NCBI GenBank assembly: GCA_965247055.1
Contig: CBDFGE010000003.1
Location: forward strand, 1 to 64,000
Origin: CBDFGE01 sp965247055
Lineage (GTDB): Bacteria; Chloroflexota; Dehalococcoidia; Lucifugimonadales; JAGWBF01
Length of the DNA stretch: 64,000 nucleotides
Direction: 5' to 3'
The translations under genes and the position numbers were made by a program. Numbering within the stretch: the stretch's first letter is position 1; every line of letters starts with the position of its first letter. This document shows, piece by piece, positions 1-8,806 of this stretch. A model generated the notes under the pieces. It ran no database searches and was not told the DNA's origin. It saw only the letters and a list, made by a program, of their open reading frames with translations.

Positions 1-1614
1 TTGCAAACGTTCACCACGAGGTCGTTATCGCGGGCATGTACCCCCACGATCATACCCTCGTAGATTGGCATGCCAGGTTCAACGAACGTCAATCCACGCT
101 GCTGGGGCATTGCTCAAACCATAGGTATTTGCAGCGCCAGTTTCGGCGGCTACCAGGGCTCCGGAGCGCGTGGACTCAACCTCACCTCGCAGCGGCTCGT
201 ATCCCGTAAAGGTGCTGTTCATTTGTCCATTGCCCCGGGTCGCCTTCAGGAAGAAGCTTCGGAAACCGATAAGCCCCCGCGTTGGGACACTGAAGTCTAG
301 ACGCAAACGTCCATGATCGTCGCTGCGCATATCCGTCATGTGTGCTAACCGGGAGGAGAGGTTCTCCACTAACGCTCCAATACTCTCCTCGCCCACATCC
401 AGGACCAGCAGCTCGTAGGGCTCCAACTTCTGCCCGTTCTCGACTTTGACAATGGCCTCCGGCTTGGAGACCTGGAACTCATAACCCTCACGGCGCATCG
501 TCTCAATCAGGATGGCCAGGTGCAGTTCGCCTCGTCCCGAGACCAGGAATATCTCGGCGCTTTCAGTGTCCTGTACACGCAGGCCCACATTGGTCTGTAG
601 CTCAGTAGCGAGACGCTCTTTGAGCTGGCGCGAGTTTACATATCGCCCATCCTGACCGGCCAAGGGCGAGGTGTTCACCCCAAAGGTCATCTGGACGGTC
701 GGCGGGCCGATATCAATGCCAGGCAGAGTCTCCAGTTTATCTGCCTCGGCAATAGTGTCGCCGATAGCTACCTGGTCAAGGCCGGCCAAGGCAACAATCT
801 CCCCCGCCTCCGCATCGGCTATTTCACGCCGCGAGAGGCCCTCAAAGACAAACAGCCTAGACACCTTGTGGAAAGTCGTAGTGTCGCCTTGCGGGATGCG
901 CGCCACTAGGTTCCCCACGGACACCTTCCCACGAGCGATGCGACCCACGGCGATCTGGCCCAAGTGGCTGTCATAGTCCAGGGCTGCAACCAGCAGCTGG
1001 AAGCCATCGTCAATATCGCCCAAAGGTTGTGGGATGTTCTTCACAATAGCTTCGAATAGGGGCTCGATGCCCTTCGGCTGGTCCTTCAGATCGACTATGG
1101 CATAGCCGGCCCTGGCGTCAGAATACAGGATGGGAAAGTCTAGTTGCTCAGCATCTATAGCCAACTCCAGGAAAAGGTCCTGTACCATGTTGGCCACCTC
1201 TACCGGGCGAGCGAGGGGGCGGTCTATCTTGTTGATAACGACGACCGGTTTGATCCGCCTTTGGAGGGCGTGCCGTAGCACGAACCGGGTCTGGGGCATT
1301 GGCCCATCTACTGCGTCGATGACTAGCAAGCAGCCATCCGCCATGTTCAGGACCCGCTCTACCTCGCCGCTGAAGTCGGCATGGCCAGGCGTGTCAATGA
1401 TGTTGATCCTGACCCCTTTGTAGGAGATGGCCGTATTCTTAGCCAGGATGGTGATACCCTTTTCCCGTTCCAGATCATTGCTGTCCATGATAAGCTCGCT
1501 GACTTGCTGGTTCCGGCGGAAGATATGGCTCTGCTTGAGCATGGCATCCAGGAGGGTGGTCTTGCCATGGTCCACGTGAGCAATGATTGCGACGTTCCTG
1601 ATCTCTTTTCGCAT
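1..1614 (-). CDS. typA: Translational GTPase TypA/BipA, partial and frameshifted
   Basis: Ribosome-associated translational GTPase of the EF-G-like family, cytoplasmic, linked to ribosome assembly and stress. The ATG at 1612-1614 starts MRKEIRNVAIIAHVDHGKTT. Visible motifs are the P-loop AHVDHGKTT (about residues 12-20), the switch region with REKGITI, DTPGHAD (74-80) and NKID (118-121), then EF-G-like domains. In the current frame the protein ends near 79 with a foreign tail (APAAWIDVR). Deleting one G from the GGGG at 104-107 restores QQRGLTFVEPGMPIYEG and the expected C-terminus, open to base 1. The gene is therefore both cut by the window edge and interrupted by a one-base insertion in a homopolymer, most simply a sequencing error. 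Confidence 0.93.
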
Positions 1615-1632
1615 ATATGAAACGTCCGAAAC

Positions 1633-1655
1633 AAAAAATCGGCCCCCGGGGGCCG
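1633..1655 (-). terminator. Rho-independent terminator after the helicase gene
   Basis: On the minus strand the perfect palindrome CGGCCCCCGGGGGCCG (1640-1655) is followed by A then six T (1633-1638). It lies 50 bases after the helicase stop and only about 20 bases before the typA start, so it sits inside any typA leader that begins at the upstream TATAAT. Confidence 0.7.
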
Positions 1656-1668
1656 GTCCACGAGGCGG

Positions 1669-1674
1669 ATTATA
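1669..1674 (-). promoter_or_regulatory. Possible typA -10 element
   Basis: TATAAT on the minus strand, 55 bases upstream of the typA ATG and just after the helicase stop. No convincing -35 is visible. If real, transcription would start upstream of the 1633-1655 terminator, giving an attenuator-like leader. Confidence 0.35.
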
Positions 1675-1705
1675 GCGTAACAGGTGCGAGGGCCCTGTGC
1701 CGGGC

Positions 1706-3043
1706 TCAGGTGTAGAGGGCCAGCGTCCGCCACTCCATGTCATCACCGATGTGCCGGTGAATGACATCAAAGGTCTCTAGGTCCCACTCGCCTACAAAGG
1801 TAATGGCGGTCCCAGGACGCCCCATACGGCTCGTCCTGCCGATGCGATGTACGTACTCCTCCACGCTCTGCGGAATGTCGAAGTTGATGACCTGGCAGAT
1901 TGCAGGGATGTCCAGGCCCCGGGCGGCCACATTGGTGGCTACCAGGAGCTTCAGGCGGCCAGCGCGGAAGGCCCCCATTACGGCCTCCCGCTGAGTCTGG
2001 CTCAAGCCACCGTGGATAGCTCTTGCATCGTATCCTCGCTGCCGCAGGTAGCCTACCAGCCTCTCCACACCTATCTGGGTCCTGCGAAAGATAAGAGTCT
2101 GGCCGTGGCCCGCTTGTTCTGAGTCTGTCGAAGGACTACTCTGGAGAAGCTCCTCCAGGCCGGCGTTCTTGTCCCGGGAAGCCACCTCGTAGTAAACCTG
2201 CCGCACCTGTTCCACCGGTTCCGCCTCTTCTCCTATTCGTACCCACACGGGACGCTTCAGGTGCCTGTACACCATGTGACGGATGCGTGCGGGAATGGTG
2301 GCGGAGAAGAGGGCTGTCTGGCGGGAGGGTGGGGTAAAGCGTAGGATGCGTTCGATGTCGTAGGCAAAGCCTATGTCCAGCATCTCGTCGGCCTCGTCCA
2401 GTACGGCGATGCGGACCCGGTCCAGGCGCAGCGTGCCACGACTGAGGTGGTCCAGCATTCGGCCCGGCGTGCCGACGACTATGTGTGCACCCTTTTGAAG
2501 GGCATCCATCTGAGGGCGGATGGGCTGTCCGCCATACACTGTCACTACCTTTAGCCCGCGGTACAGGCACAGGCGACGTAGCTCGCCGCTGACCTGAGCA
2601 GCCAGCTCCCTGGTGGGAGTGAGAACAATCGCCTGTACGTGGGTCTCTCCAGGGTCCAAGGTCTCAGCCAGGGGCAAGCCAAACGCGGCTGTCTTCCCAG
2701 TGCCCGTCTGCGCCTGGCCTACCAGGTCCTGCCCCTCCAGCATGACGGGCACCACTTGCTCCTGGACAGTCGAGGGCTCGGTGTAGCCCATGTCGCGAAG
2801 CGCGGAAAAGACCGGCTGAGAGACGGGTATAGAGCCGAAGTAGTGGTCCCTGGGCAGGTTGCGGGGTGAGGTGTCCGGAGAAGCAAGGGGACTGTGCTGG
2901 TTGGATCGAGGGGGGCCGTCGCCATTGCGGTGGCGGTTGGCCCGGGGATACGCTGTGGGTGTAGCGGGGGTGTCGTTGGACGCCGGTAAGGCGACCGGTT
3001 GCCTATAGCCCTGGTTCGTGAGGGTTTTGTCCTCGTAGTTCAT
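1706..3043 (-). CDS. DEAD-box ATP-dependent RNA helicase
   Basis: Cytoplasmic RNA helicase of 445 residues, probably acting in ribosome assembly or RNA decay. After a low-complexity Pro/Asn/Arg N-terminus (about 1-65) come a Q-motif region, Walker A AQTGTGKT (111-118), PTREL (143-147), TPGR (192-195), DEAD (216-219), SAT, and the C-terminal RecA lobe with ARGLDIP and HRIGRTSRMGRPG. There is no DbpA or long DeaD-type C-terminal extension, so the subfamily (CshA/RhlE-like) is open. The ATG at 3043 is preceded by a 200-base leader containing a TATACT box on the minus strand (3213-3218) without a good -35. An IS5-family element is inserted 225 bases upstream. Confidence 0.95.
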   Translation of the reverse strand: MNYEDKTLTNQGYRQPVALPASNDTPATPTAYPRANRHRNGDGPPRSNQHSPLASPDTSPRNLPRDHYFGSIPVSQPVFSALRDMGYTEPSTVQEQVVPVMLEGQDLVGQAQTGTGKTAAFGLPLAETLDPGETHVQAIVLTPTRELAAQVSGELRRLCLYRGLKVVTVYGGQPIRPQMDALQKGAHIVVGTPGRMLDHLSRGTLRLDRVRIAVLDEADEMLDIGFAYDIERILRFTPPSRQTALFSATIPARIRHMVYRHLKRPVWVRIGEEAEPVEQVRQVYYEVASRDKNAGLEELLQSSPSTDSEQAGHGQTLIFRRTQIGVERLVGYLRQRGYDARAIHGGLSQTQREAVMGAFRAGRLKLLVATNVAARGLDIPAICQVINFDIPQSVEEYVHRIGRTSRMGRPGTAITFVGEWDLETFDVIHRHIGDDMEWRTLALYT

Positions 3044-3268
3044 CGGTGAATTCCTTCTACAAAATGGTTAGGCAGGAGGCTAGTCACCGATACCGAGGAT
3101 GCCTTAGAGAATCCAGTGGGGCATATGCGGACGCTGTGCAGCATCCCGAGGAGAGCACTGAAGCCACTAAAGAAGATCAGATGCGGGACAAGAAACACTT
3201 CCACCAAAGGGTAGTATACCACAAGAAGCCTAGGACTGCTATTTCGCCCGCAACCCAAAGCAGTTCTA

Positions 3269-4472
3269 GGGATATTCTGAACAAGTCTGGGCATAGTAGC
3301 ATAGAGAATAGCACTGTGTTCGGGGAGATAATTGATGGACCAGCCAACATTTGCGGACTTGGAATACGAGAGGAAGAAGCGCAAGACCCGCCGGGAGATA
3401 TTCCTGGAGCGCATGGATGCTCTGATACCGTGGGAACAGATGGAAGAGCGCATCCGTCCGTTCTATCCCAAGGCGGGCCGAGGCCGTCGACCATATGAGT
3501 TGTCGGCGATGGTGCGGATACACTGCGTGCAGTTGTTCTACAACTTGAGCGATCCTGGTATGGAGGACATGCTCTACGAGGTCGAGTCGGTGAGACGGTT
3601 CGTAGGGTTGAAGCTGTCGGGCCCGCTGCCGGACGAGACGACGATTCTGAACTTCCGCCATCTGCTGGAAGAGCATGAGTTGGGGCAGAGTCTGTTCGAG
3701 GAGATCAACCGTCATCTGGAGTCCCAGGGACTGCGGCTTCGGGAGGGGACGATCGTGGACGCGAGCATCATAGAGGCGCCGTCATCGACGAAGAATCGTG
3801 CGGGTGAGCGAGACCCTGAGATGCACCAGACGAAGAAGGGGAACGAGTGGCGCTTCGGGATGAAAGTACACGTAGGCGCTGACGCTGAGACGGGAGTGGT
3901 ACACAGCATGACTACGACGCCAGCTAACGTGCATGATGTGACAGAAGCGCACCGATTGCTGCACGGTGGAGAGAAACGAGTGTGGGGGGATGCGGGGTAT
4001 CAGGGAGTGGACAAGCGGTTGGAGAATCGAGAGTTGGATGTGGAGTGGCGAGTGGCGATGAGGCCCGGCCGGCGACGGCACCTGGAGCCTGGCAGCTACG
4101 AGGCGTTGGTGGAGAAGCGCAAAGCGTCGGTCAGAGCGAAAGTGGAGCATCCGTTCCTGTACGTGAAGCGGCGCTTTGGCTACGCCAAGGTGCGCTACCG
4201 AGGGTTGGCTAAGAACGCGCAACGGCTGGCATTGCTACTGGGGCTGGCCAACTTGATGACGGCAGAGCGCCGTCTGGCGACATGAGAGGGGCGCAGTGCG
4301 CAAATCACGGCCGGGGAGCCGCGATGGCTCCGAAAAGCCGCTTCGAGGCCACAACAGACACGGTCTGAACGCCTCAACCACGACCTGGAACGTCACAAAG
4401 ATGCCTGAACGTCTCCAAAGAACGGAACCACTCTGCCCATCCACGCTTGCGCCGAGTTGTTCAGAGGTTCCC
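3269..4472 (+). mobile_element. IS5-family insertion sequence, complete
   Basis: About 1.2 kb with one transposase gene. Terminal inverted repeats are GGGATATTCTGAACAA at the left (3269-3284) and GGGAACCTCTGAACAA read inward from the right (4457-4472), 13 of 16 matching. The flanks are CTAG on the left and CTAA on the right (each reading one base into the IR), close to the YTAR target duplication of IS5-type elements but differing at one base. The 170 bases after the transposase stop are non-coding element DNA. Confidence 0.85.
3335..4285 (+). CDS. IS5-family DDE transposase
   Basis: Transposase of about 316 residues that cuts and joins the element ends. The ATG at 3335 follows GGGGAGATAATTG. 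The N-terminal DUF772-like region (FYNLSDPGMEDMLYEVESVRRF) is followed by the catalytic triad contexts TIVDASIIEAP, VWGDAGYQG and RAKVEHPFLYVKRRFGY, which supply D, D and E. Length and motif order match an intact IS5-group enzyme, so the element could be active. A single element of this type is present in the window. Confidence 0.93.
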   Translation: MDQPTFADLEYERKKRKTRREIFLERMDALIPWEQMEERIRPFYPKAGRGRRPYELSAMVRIHCVQLFYNLSDPGMEDMLYEVESVRRFVGLKLSGPLPDETTILNFRHLLEEHELGQSLFEEINRHLESQGLRLREGTIVDASIIEAPSSTKNRAGERDPEMHQTKKGNEWRFGMKVHVGADAETGVVHSMTTTPANVHDVTEAHRLLHGGEKRVWGDAGYQGVDKRLENRELDVEWRVAMRPGRRRHLEPGSYEALVEKRKASVRAKVEHPFLYVKRRFGYAKVRYRGLAKNAQRLALLLGLANLMTAERRLAT

Positions 4473-4690
4473 TAAGTCGCTACCCGTATGGTGAGCGGGT
4501 TGCCCCACCAATCATGCCCTCTCCACACCAAAAGGTTGAGGCGTTCTTTCCTTGAAGTTGCAGGGGCCCTTAGGGGTAGTGTGCCCTGGGACACCAGCCC
4601 AGTAGCTTCGTGGTGGGCCAGGATGAGGATGAGGCGTATTTGAGGGGTGCTCATGGCAGAAACCGTATCCCACGCAGGAGCGAGAGAGAA

Positions 4691-4720
4691 TTGACAAGCA
4701 CCAAAGACCGGCAGTAAGCT
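4691..4720 (+). promoter_or_regulatory. Promoter of the OsmC-like gene
   Basis: TTGACA (4691-4696), 18-base spacer, TAAGCT (4715-4720), about 80 bases upstream of the OsmC-like start. The rest of the 330-base gap from the IS5 element (4473-4802) holds no gene that I can support. Confidence 0.55.
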
Positions 4721-4734
4721 GTAACCGCCCCATT

Positions 4735-4759
4735 CGCACCATGCCGATAGCATGGTGCG
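4735..4759 (+). repeat. Inverted repeat in the OsmC-like leader
   Basis: Perfect 10-base arms CGCACCATGC and GCATGGTGCG around the 5-base loop CGATA, located just after the -10 box and 43 bases before the start codon. It could be an operator for a redox regulator or an mRNA hairpin. Confidence 0.6.
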
Positions 4760-4802
4760 GCCGAAATAGGGAATCCCGTTTTGAATCAATAGGAGGAAGT
4801 AC

Positions 4803-5375
4803 ATGGGCACGTTTCCAGACCTCGGCAAGGACAAGCTAGAGCAGTTTCGTACGTTCGCGAACGAGAATCCGAAAGATGTGCCCCTGGACTTAGAGGCCAA
4901 GACGGTTTGGGATGGCCACGCGGTGGGGCACGTGGGGGTGATCGGGCCGTGGACCATCGCTGGAAACCGGAACGACGCACCGACCCGTAATTACACGACG
5001 CAGTTCGGAATGTGGAAGGAAGTGGAGGAAACCCTCGGCATCCCCAACGCGCGCGACCGCACCGAGGCAATGGAGGCCGCGTTGATGGGGTTGGCTTCCT
5101 GCGTCAACACCGCCATATGCCTGATATCCGCGCGGGAGGGCATCACGTTCGACGGGCTGGAGGTAACCGCCAAGGTGAAGGTGGACCCTAGACTCCTCTT
5201 CGGCTTCGTGGAGCCACATCAGGCCGATGACTGTCTCCAGTCCATCGACGTTGACATCAAGGTGGACGGTGATCTCTCCGACGCGGAGCGTCGAAGGATC
5301 CTTGAGATGGCAGACTATTCGCCGGTCCACTTGATGGTGAAACAAGCCAACACTATCAACACCAGACTGGCCTAG
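4803..5375 (+). CDS. OsmC-like family protein lacking the second active-site Cys
   Basis: Soluble 190-residue protein with the OsmC/Ohr fold, a family of thiol peroxidases acting on organic hydroperoxides. The family signature is MGLASCVNTAICLISAREGI, with Cys100 in the first active-site position on the long helix, followed by GLEVTAKVKVDPR. The second conserved motif, usually CPV, reads YSPVH (172-176), so the partner cysteine is Ser173. The protein may use only one Cys or have lost peroxidase activity. The ATG at 4803 has a strong AGGAGG 7 bases upstream. It stands alone between the IS5 element and an integrase remnant. Confidence 0.85.
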   Translation: MGTFPDLGKDKLEQFRTFANENPKDVPLDLEAKTVWDGHAVGHVGVIGPWTIAGNRNDAPTRNYTTQFGMWKEVEETLGIPNARDRTEAMEAALMGLASCVNTAICLISAREGITFDGLEVTAKVKVDPRLLFGFVEPHQADDCLQSIDVDIKVDGDLSDAERRRILEMADYSPVHLMVKQANTINTRLA

Positions 5376-5505
5376 GGCGGCGCCAGTGATGGAGATGGCA
5401 GGTGAGCATGTACCTTAACCTGGACCAGACATCGCAGGACTGGGACGGCGTGGTCCTGGACTATGGACAGGCTGGGGAATGCCTAACCGGTCAGTTCGTG
5501 GAGCC

Positions 5506-5616
5506 AGCCAGATAACCCTCGACACCTATTCTCACCTGCTGTCAGGGCTCCAGGAGGCGGCCGCTCTGAAATTCGACGAAGGGATGACACATCCCGTCGG
5601 TGTTCTGGTACCGTGA
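5506..5616 (+). pseudogene. Tyrosine integrase remnant (C-terminal end)
   Basis: A 36-codon open stretch ending TGA at 5614-5616 reads SQITLDTYSHLLSGLQEAAA..., the typical end of a phage-type tyrosine recombinase including the catalytic Tyr region (DTYSHL). Nothing upstream of about 5505 resembles the rest of the enzyme, so only the last part survives. It points at the 3' end of tRNA-Glu 60 bases away, as expected for an element that used the tRNA as attachment site. The 130 bases between the OsmC-like gene and this remnant hold nothing recognisable. Confidence 0.75.
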
Positions 5617-5632
5617 GCAAAACCACAAGTCT

Positions 5633-5665
5633 AGGCCCCTGGGTACATACCGGGGGCCTCTTTTT
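5633..5665 (+). terminator. Rho-independent terminator after the integrase remnant
   Basis: AGGCCCC and GGGGCCT pair around a 12-base centre and are followed by CTTTTT. It lies 17 bases after the remnant's stop codon. Confidence 0.75.
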
Positions 5666-5677
5666 ATGCCTGAAAGT

Positions 5678-5754
5678 TGGTGGCGCATGCGGGGTTCGAA
5701 CCCGCGATCTCCGCCTTGAGAGGGCGGTGTCCTAGGCCACTAGACGAATGCGCC
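5678..5754 (-). tRNA. tRNA-Glu (anticodon CTC)
   Basis: Full cloverleaf on the minus strand: acceptor GGCGCAT/ATGCGCC, anticodon stem CCGCC/GGCGG with loop CTCTCAA, T arm GCGGG-TTCGAAC-CCCGC, discriminator A and encoded CCA (5678-5680). Its 3' end faces the integrase remnant. Confidence 0.96.
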
Positions 5755-5850
5755 GCCGTGCCGCGAGGGCGGTCAAGAGCCACGACTGGCCGAGGGGTTC
5801 CGGCCGTGATTCATGTCCACCATGCCTGGAGGGCATGGGCCTCCACTGGC

Positions 5851-5924
5851 TGGCTGGGGATCGTGGATTCGAACCACGGCTTGCAGATCCAGAGTCTGCC
5901 GTCCTACCGCTAGACGAATCCCCA
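5851..5924 (-). tRNA. tRNA-Gln (anticodon CTG)
   Basis: Minus-strand cloverleaf: acceptor TGGGGAT/ATCCCCA, anticodon stem GCAGA/TCTGC with loop CTCTGGA, T arm GTGGT-TCGAATC-CACGA, discriminator G and encoded CCA (5851-5853). It is 96 bases upstream of tRNA-Glu and probably co-transcribed with it. Confidence 0.96.
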
Positions 5925-5935
5925 ACCCAGTTCGA

Positions 5936-7423
5936 TTATAGCATCCGGATATACGATGAACAAGTTGCCATACCTTGGCGGCGGGAGTGGGCGGCCCCTG
6001 TCCTCTCCACGGGAGTGTCTGGGGGTGCGTCGATGGCCACAGGGCTCCTTATCAACTTTTCGGACGATGCTACCCCCGGCGAGGTCATCAGGTGGTGGAG
6101 GTGAAGCAGCCCTTGCTGTCTCCTGGCGCTGCACACCAGCTTACTCCAGTTGCCGGCCCCCGGACGCCCGGAGCGGCCGCCGGGGTGCAAAAGCTGCCGC
6201 CGCATCTCCCGGGTCAGCTCATTCTCCTGGAGACTGGGGAACTCCCAGTATACCCGGAGGCACAGCCGGGCGAGGCGGTCATCGCCCTCACGCTGGGCCA
6301 GCGCATGGACGAAGGGCAACACGCAGTTCACCGCCATGTCCCGGGCCCGTGCCCTACCGATGGCGGCAGCGGCCCCTCCGGGGTAGGGGACGGCTCTCTC
6401 TGGGAGTGGCGCACCATCCACGCTCAGTGCCGCTTCCAGGGCCCGCGAGCGGCCCCCTTTCTGGATGAGGTCCATAGGAGCACTCACCAGAGCGACCATG
6501 CCAGCCACCAGGCCTTTCCCTGCCCAGGGGAGCCTTCCGTCCACCGGTGGGGGCAGGTACACGTCCAAGACGCGCGCGAACCCCTGGATGCGCCGCCGGG
6601 GGTGGTTCTGCGGCCTGACCCGGAACAGGTGCCATCTGTCCAGGCCCATTAGCCGCCCAGAGGCCGCCGCGAATCTTCCCCGCCGGGGTGAAGTGCCTTC
6701 GCTGGGCATGAACCCCGCGGTGGTGAGGAGTATCCCCTCGATGATGGCTGATCTCTCCCAAGGCGGACGCTCTAGCACGGCCCTCGCCAGCAGGCCGTAG
6801 GTCGCCCTCCTTGCCAGCTCCCGGAAGGGCTCCCTGTTCTGGCTGTAGCCCAGGGCGTCCATAAGGGACGCATACAGCACCTGGTCGGGCCCCTCCTTCT
6901 CCAGAAGCGCTCGAAAGCCCCGGCACTTCCCGAGGAACCGAGAGTCCCCGGCGGCGTCCAGGAGAGCGGCCATTTCTACGGCGCTCCGGGGCGGGGCGTA
7001 TCCATGGGTACCGAGCAGCGGCCACAGGTCCGGAGCTCGCCCAGCGGACCCGCCCTTACGTAGCAGGGGCTCCATGGACACCAGCGGGACCCGGGCGCCG
7101 TTGTGCAGGGTAGTGAAGCCGGTATCCTCACCGGCCACGACGTGAAGGACGACGCCGTTGTACCTGGGGTCTCTGCCATGGCCATGGGCCGCCCAGTCGC
7201 CCCGCTGCACGTGGACCTCCACGTCACCCCTCACCAGACCCACACCCTCCTCTTCCAGTACAACCCCCCGGAGATCGGGGCCGGCTGTAGTGCCTATCCT
7301 CCCGGGATAGATGACCCGGAACCGGCGCCCGTCCCCTGCCCTGAAGGACTTCTCCCGGGTGGCCCGTTCTATCCAGAGCTTGACCAGCAGCCTTTCAGGT
7401 ATCTGCCTGATCTTGGACGCCAT
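5936..7423 (-). CDS. DUF2851 family protein
   Basis: About 495 residues of unknown function. The ATG at 7423 starts MASKIRQIPERLLVKLW, and the following RVIYPGRIGTTAGPDLRGVVL...GDVEVHV matches my recollection of DUF2851 N-termini, a family found in Bacteroidota and Chloroflexota. The late ARRQQGLLHLHHL stretch is also typical. No signal peptide or membrane segment is apparent. The last 45 codons are of low conservation and run to within 12 bases of tRNA-Gln, so the true C-terminus may be altered. Confidence 0.8.
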   Translation of the reverse strand: MASKIRQIPERLLVKLWIERATREKSFRAGDGRRFRVIYPGRIGTTAGPDLRGVVLEEEGVGLVRGDVEVHVQRGDWAAHGHGRDPRYNGVVLHVVAGEDTGFTTLHNGARVPLVSMEPLLRKGGSAGRAPDLWPLLGTHGYAPPRSAVEMAALLDAAGDSRFLGKCRGFRALLEKEGPDQVLYASLMDALGYSQNREPFRELARRATYGLLARAVLERPPWERSAIIEGILLTTAGFMPSEGTSPRRGRFAAASGRLMGLDRWHLFRVRPQNHPRRRIQGFARVLDVYLPPPVDGRLPWAGKGLVAGMVALVSAPMDLIQKGGRSRALEAALSVDGAPLPERAVPYPGGAAAAIGRARARDMAVNCVLPFVHALAQREGDDRLARLCLRVYWEFPSLQENELTREMRRQLLHPGGRSGRPGAGNWSKLVCSARRQQGLLHLHHLMTSPGVASSEKLIRSPVAIDAPPDTPVERTGAAHSRRQGMATCSSYIRML

Positions 7424-7553
7424 GGCGGCCCTCCTACCACAGGTGTCCGCAATCGCTAGCTTACACCCCCCACCCGGTCCTTTCAAGTCAGGGCCGGCTC
7501 GCGCCCATGTCGGATTGGCGGGTGGGCAGCCCGACCTGGACGAGTACAAGCCC

Positions 7554-7583
7554 TTGACACCACGTTCCCATTGCGTGTAGAGT
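7554..7583 (+). promoter_or_regulatory. Promoter upstream of the ABC ATPase pair
   Basis: TTGACA (7554-7559), 18-base spacer, TAGAGT (7578-7583). The 7424-7780 gap also contains an open ATG reading frame (7599-7777) that ends just before the next gene, but it has no recognisable product. About 190 bases of GC-rich leader remain unexplained. Confidence 0.55.
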
Positions 7584-7780
7584 GATTAGGTTCCAACATG
7601 GACGCTGACTGGACCGAGGACAACGCGGGAATAGGACCTGGCCGAGGCAAAGCGCCGGTGGCCCCCAGCGCGGTGGCTTCTCCGGTGCCCGTGACCCGCA
7701 CAGGGGCCTTACGTTCGCGTCCCGCCTCCCCGCGACCGGCCCCGGGCCACCGACAATCCAGACCAATACTGGTGTAACCG

Positions 7781-8806
7781 ATGGCGACACAGACCGGCAA
7801 CCCGATCCTGGAAGTCAGGGACCTCCACACCTACTTCTTCAACCGCTACGGCGTGGTGAAAGCGGTGGACGGCGTAAGCTTTTCCGTAAACCAGGGTGAG
7901 ACTCTGGGCATCGTAGGGGAGTCGGGCTGCGGCAAGACCATGACGGCCCTCTCCCTACTGCGGCTCATCCCCCGCCCGGCGGCCCGCATTGTAAAGGGGG
8001 ATATCATCCTGGACGGCGAGAGCCTGATGGCGAAGAATGAGAGGGAGATGCGGGAGATCCGAGGGACGAAGATCTCGATGATCCTTCAAGACCCCCAGAC
8101 CTCCCTGAATCCGGTGTTCACCATTGGGAACCAGCTCATCGAAGCGCTGCGGACCCACAACAAGGGGTCCCACAGATCGATAATTGAGAAGGCGGTGGAG
8201 TCCCTCCGGAGCGTGAAGGTGGCGGCGCCGGAGCGCCGCCTGGACGACTTTCCCCACCAGATGAGCGGAGGCATGAAACAGCGGGTCATCGGGGCCATCG
8301 CCATCTCCTGCCAGCCCAAGGTTATCATCGCCGACGAGCCCACCACCGCCCTGGACGTGACCATCCAGCTCCAGTATCTGAGGCTGCTGAAAGAGATACA
8401 GGCGGAGACGGGGCTGGCCATCATCTTCATAACCCATGACTTCGGGATCGTGGCCCGGATGTGCGACCGGGTGGCAGTCATGTACGCCGGGCGCATCGTG
8501 GAGAGCGCGGGGGTAAGGGACCTGTTTAACAAACCCCACCACCCGTATACCCAGGCATTGATGGACTCGGTGCCTCAGATGGACCGCACGGACCGTCTGT
8601 TTGCCATCGAGGGGCAGCCTCCGGCGCTGTACGCGCTACCGCCCGGGTGCCGCTTCGCCCCCCGCTGTACCTACGCTCAGGAACGGTGCCATGGGGAGTA
8701 TCCTATCCCTTACCAGGCCGAGGACGGCCACGTGGCCAACTGTTGGAGGCTGGACCCATCCTGGCAGGATGCGACACCGGAGGAGCCCACGTGGCAAAGG
8801 AGCTGA
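7781..8806 (+). CDS. Oligopeptide/dipeptide ABC transporter ATP-binding protein (OppD/DppD type)
   Basis: Membrane-associated ATPase of 341 residues that energises uptake of peptides or related solutes. It carries Walker A GESGCGKT (46-53), the ABC signature MSGGMKQR, Walker B IIADEPTTALD, the H-loop ITHDF, and the OppD/DppD C-terminal extension with PGCRFAPRC. The downstream partner starts before this gene ends. No permease or binding protein lies within the window, so the pair either serves permeases encoded elsewhere or is a relic. Confidence 0.93.
   Translation: MATQTGNPILEVRDLHTYFFNRYGVVKAVDGVSFSVNQGETLGIVGESGCGKTMTALSLLRLIPRPAARIVKGDIILDGESLMAKNEREMREIRGTKISMILQDPQTSLNPVFTIGNQLIEALRTHNKGSHRSIIEKAVESLRSVKVAAPERRLDDFPHQMSGGMKQRVIGAIAISCQPKVIIADEPTTALDVTIQLQYLRLLKEIQAETGLAIIFITHDFGIVARMCDRVAVMYAGRIVESAGVRDLFNKPHHPYTQALMDSVPQMDRTDRLFAIEGQPPALYALPPGCRFAPRCTYAQERCHGEYPIPYQAEDGHVANCWRLDPSWQDATPEEPTWQRS

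Noticed and set aside
7599..7777. Open ATG frame in the leader of the ABC ATPase genes
   Set aside because: No conserved motif and heavy Ala/Pro/Arg bias as expected by chance at this GC; noted only within the promoter entry.
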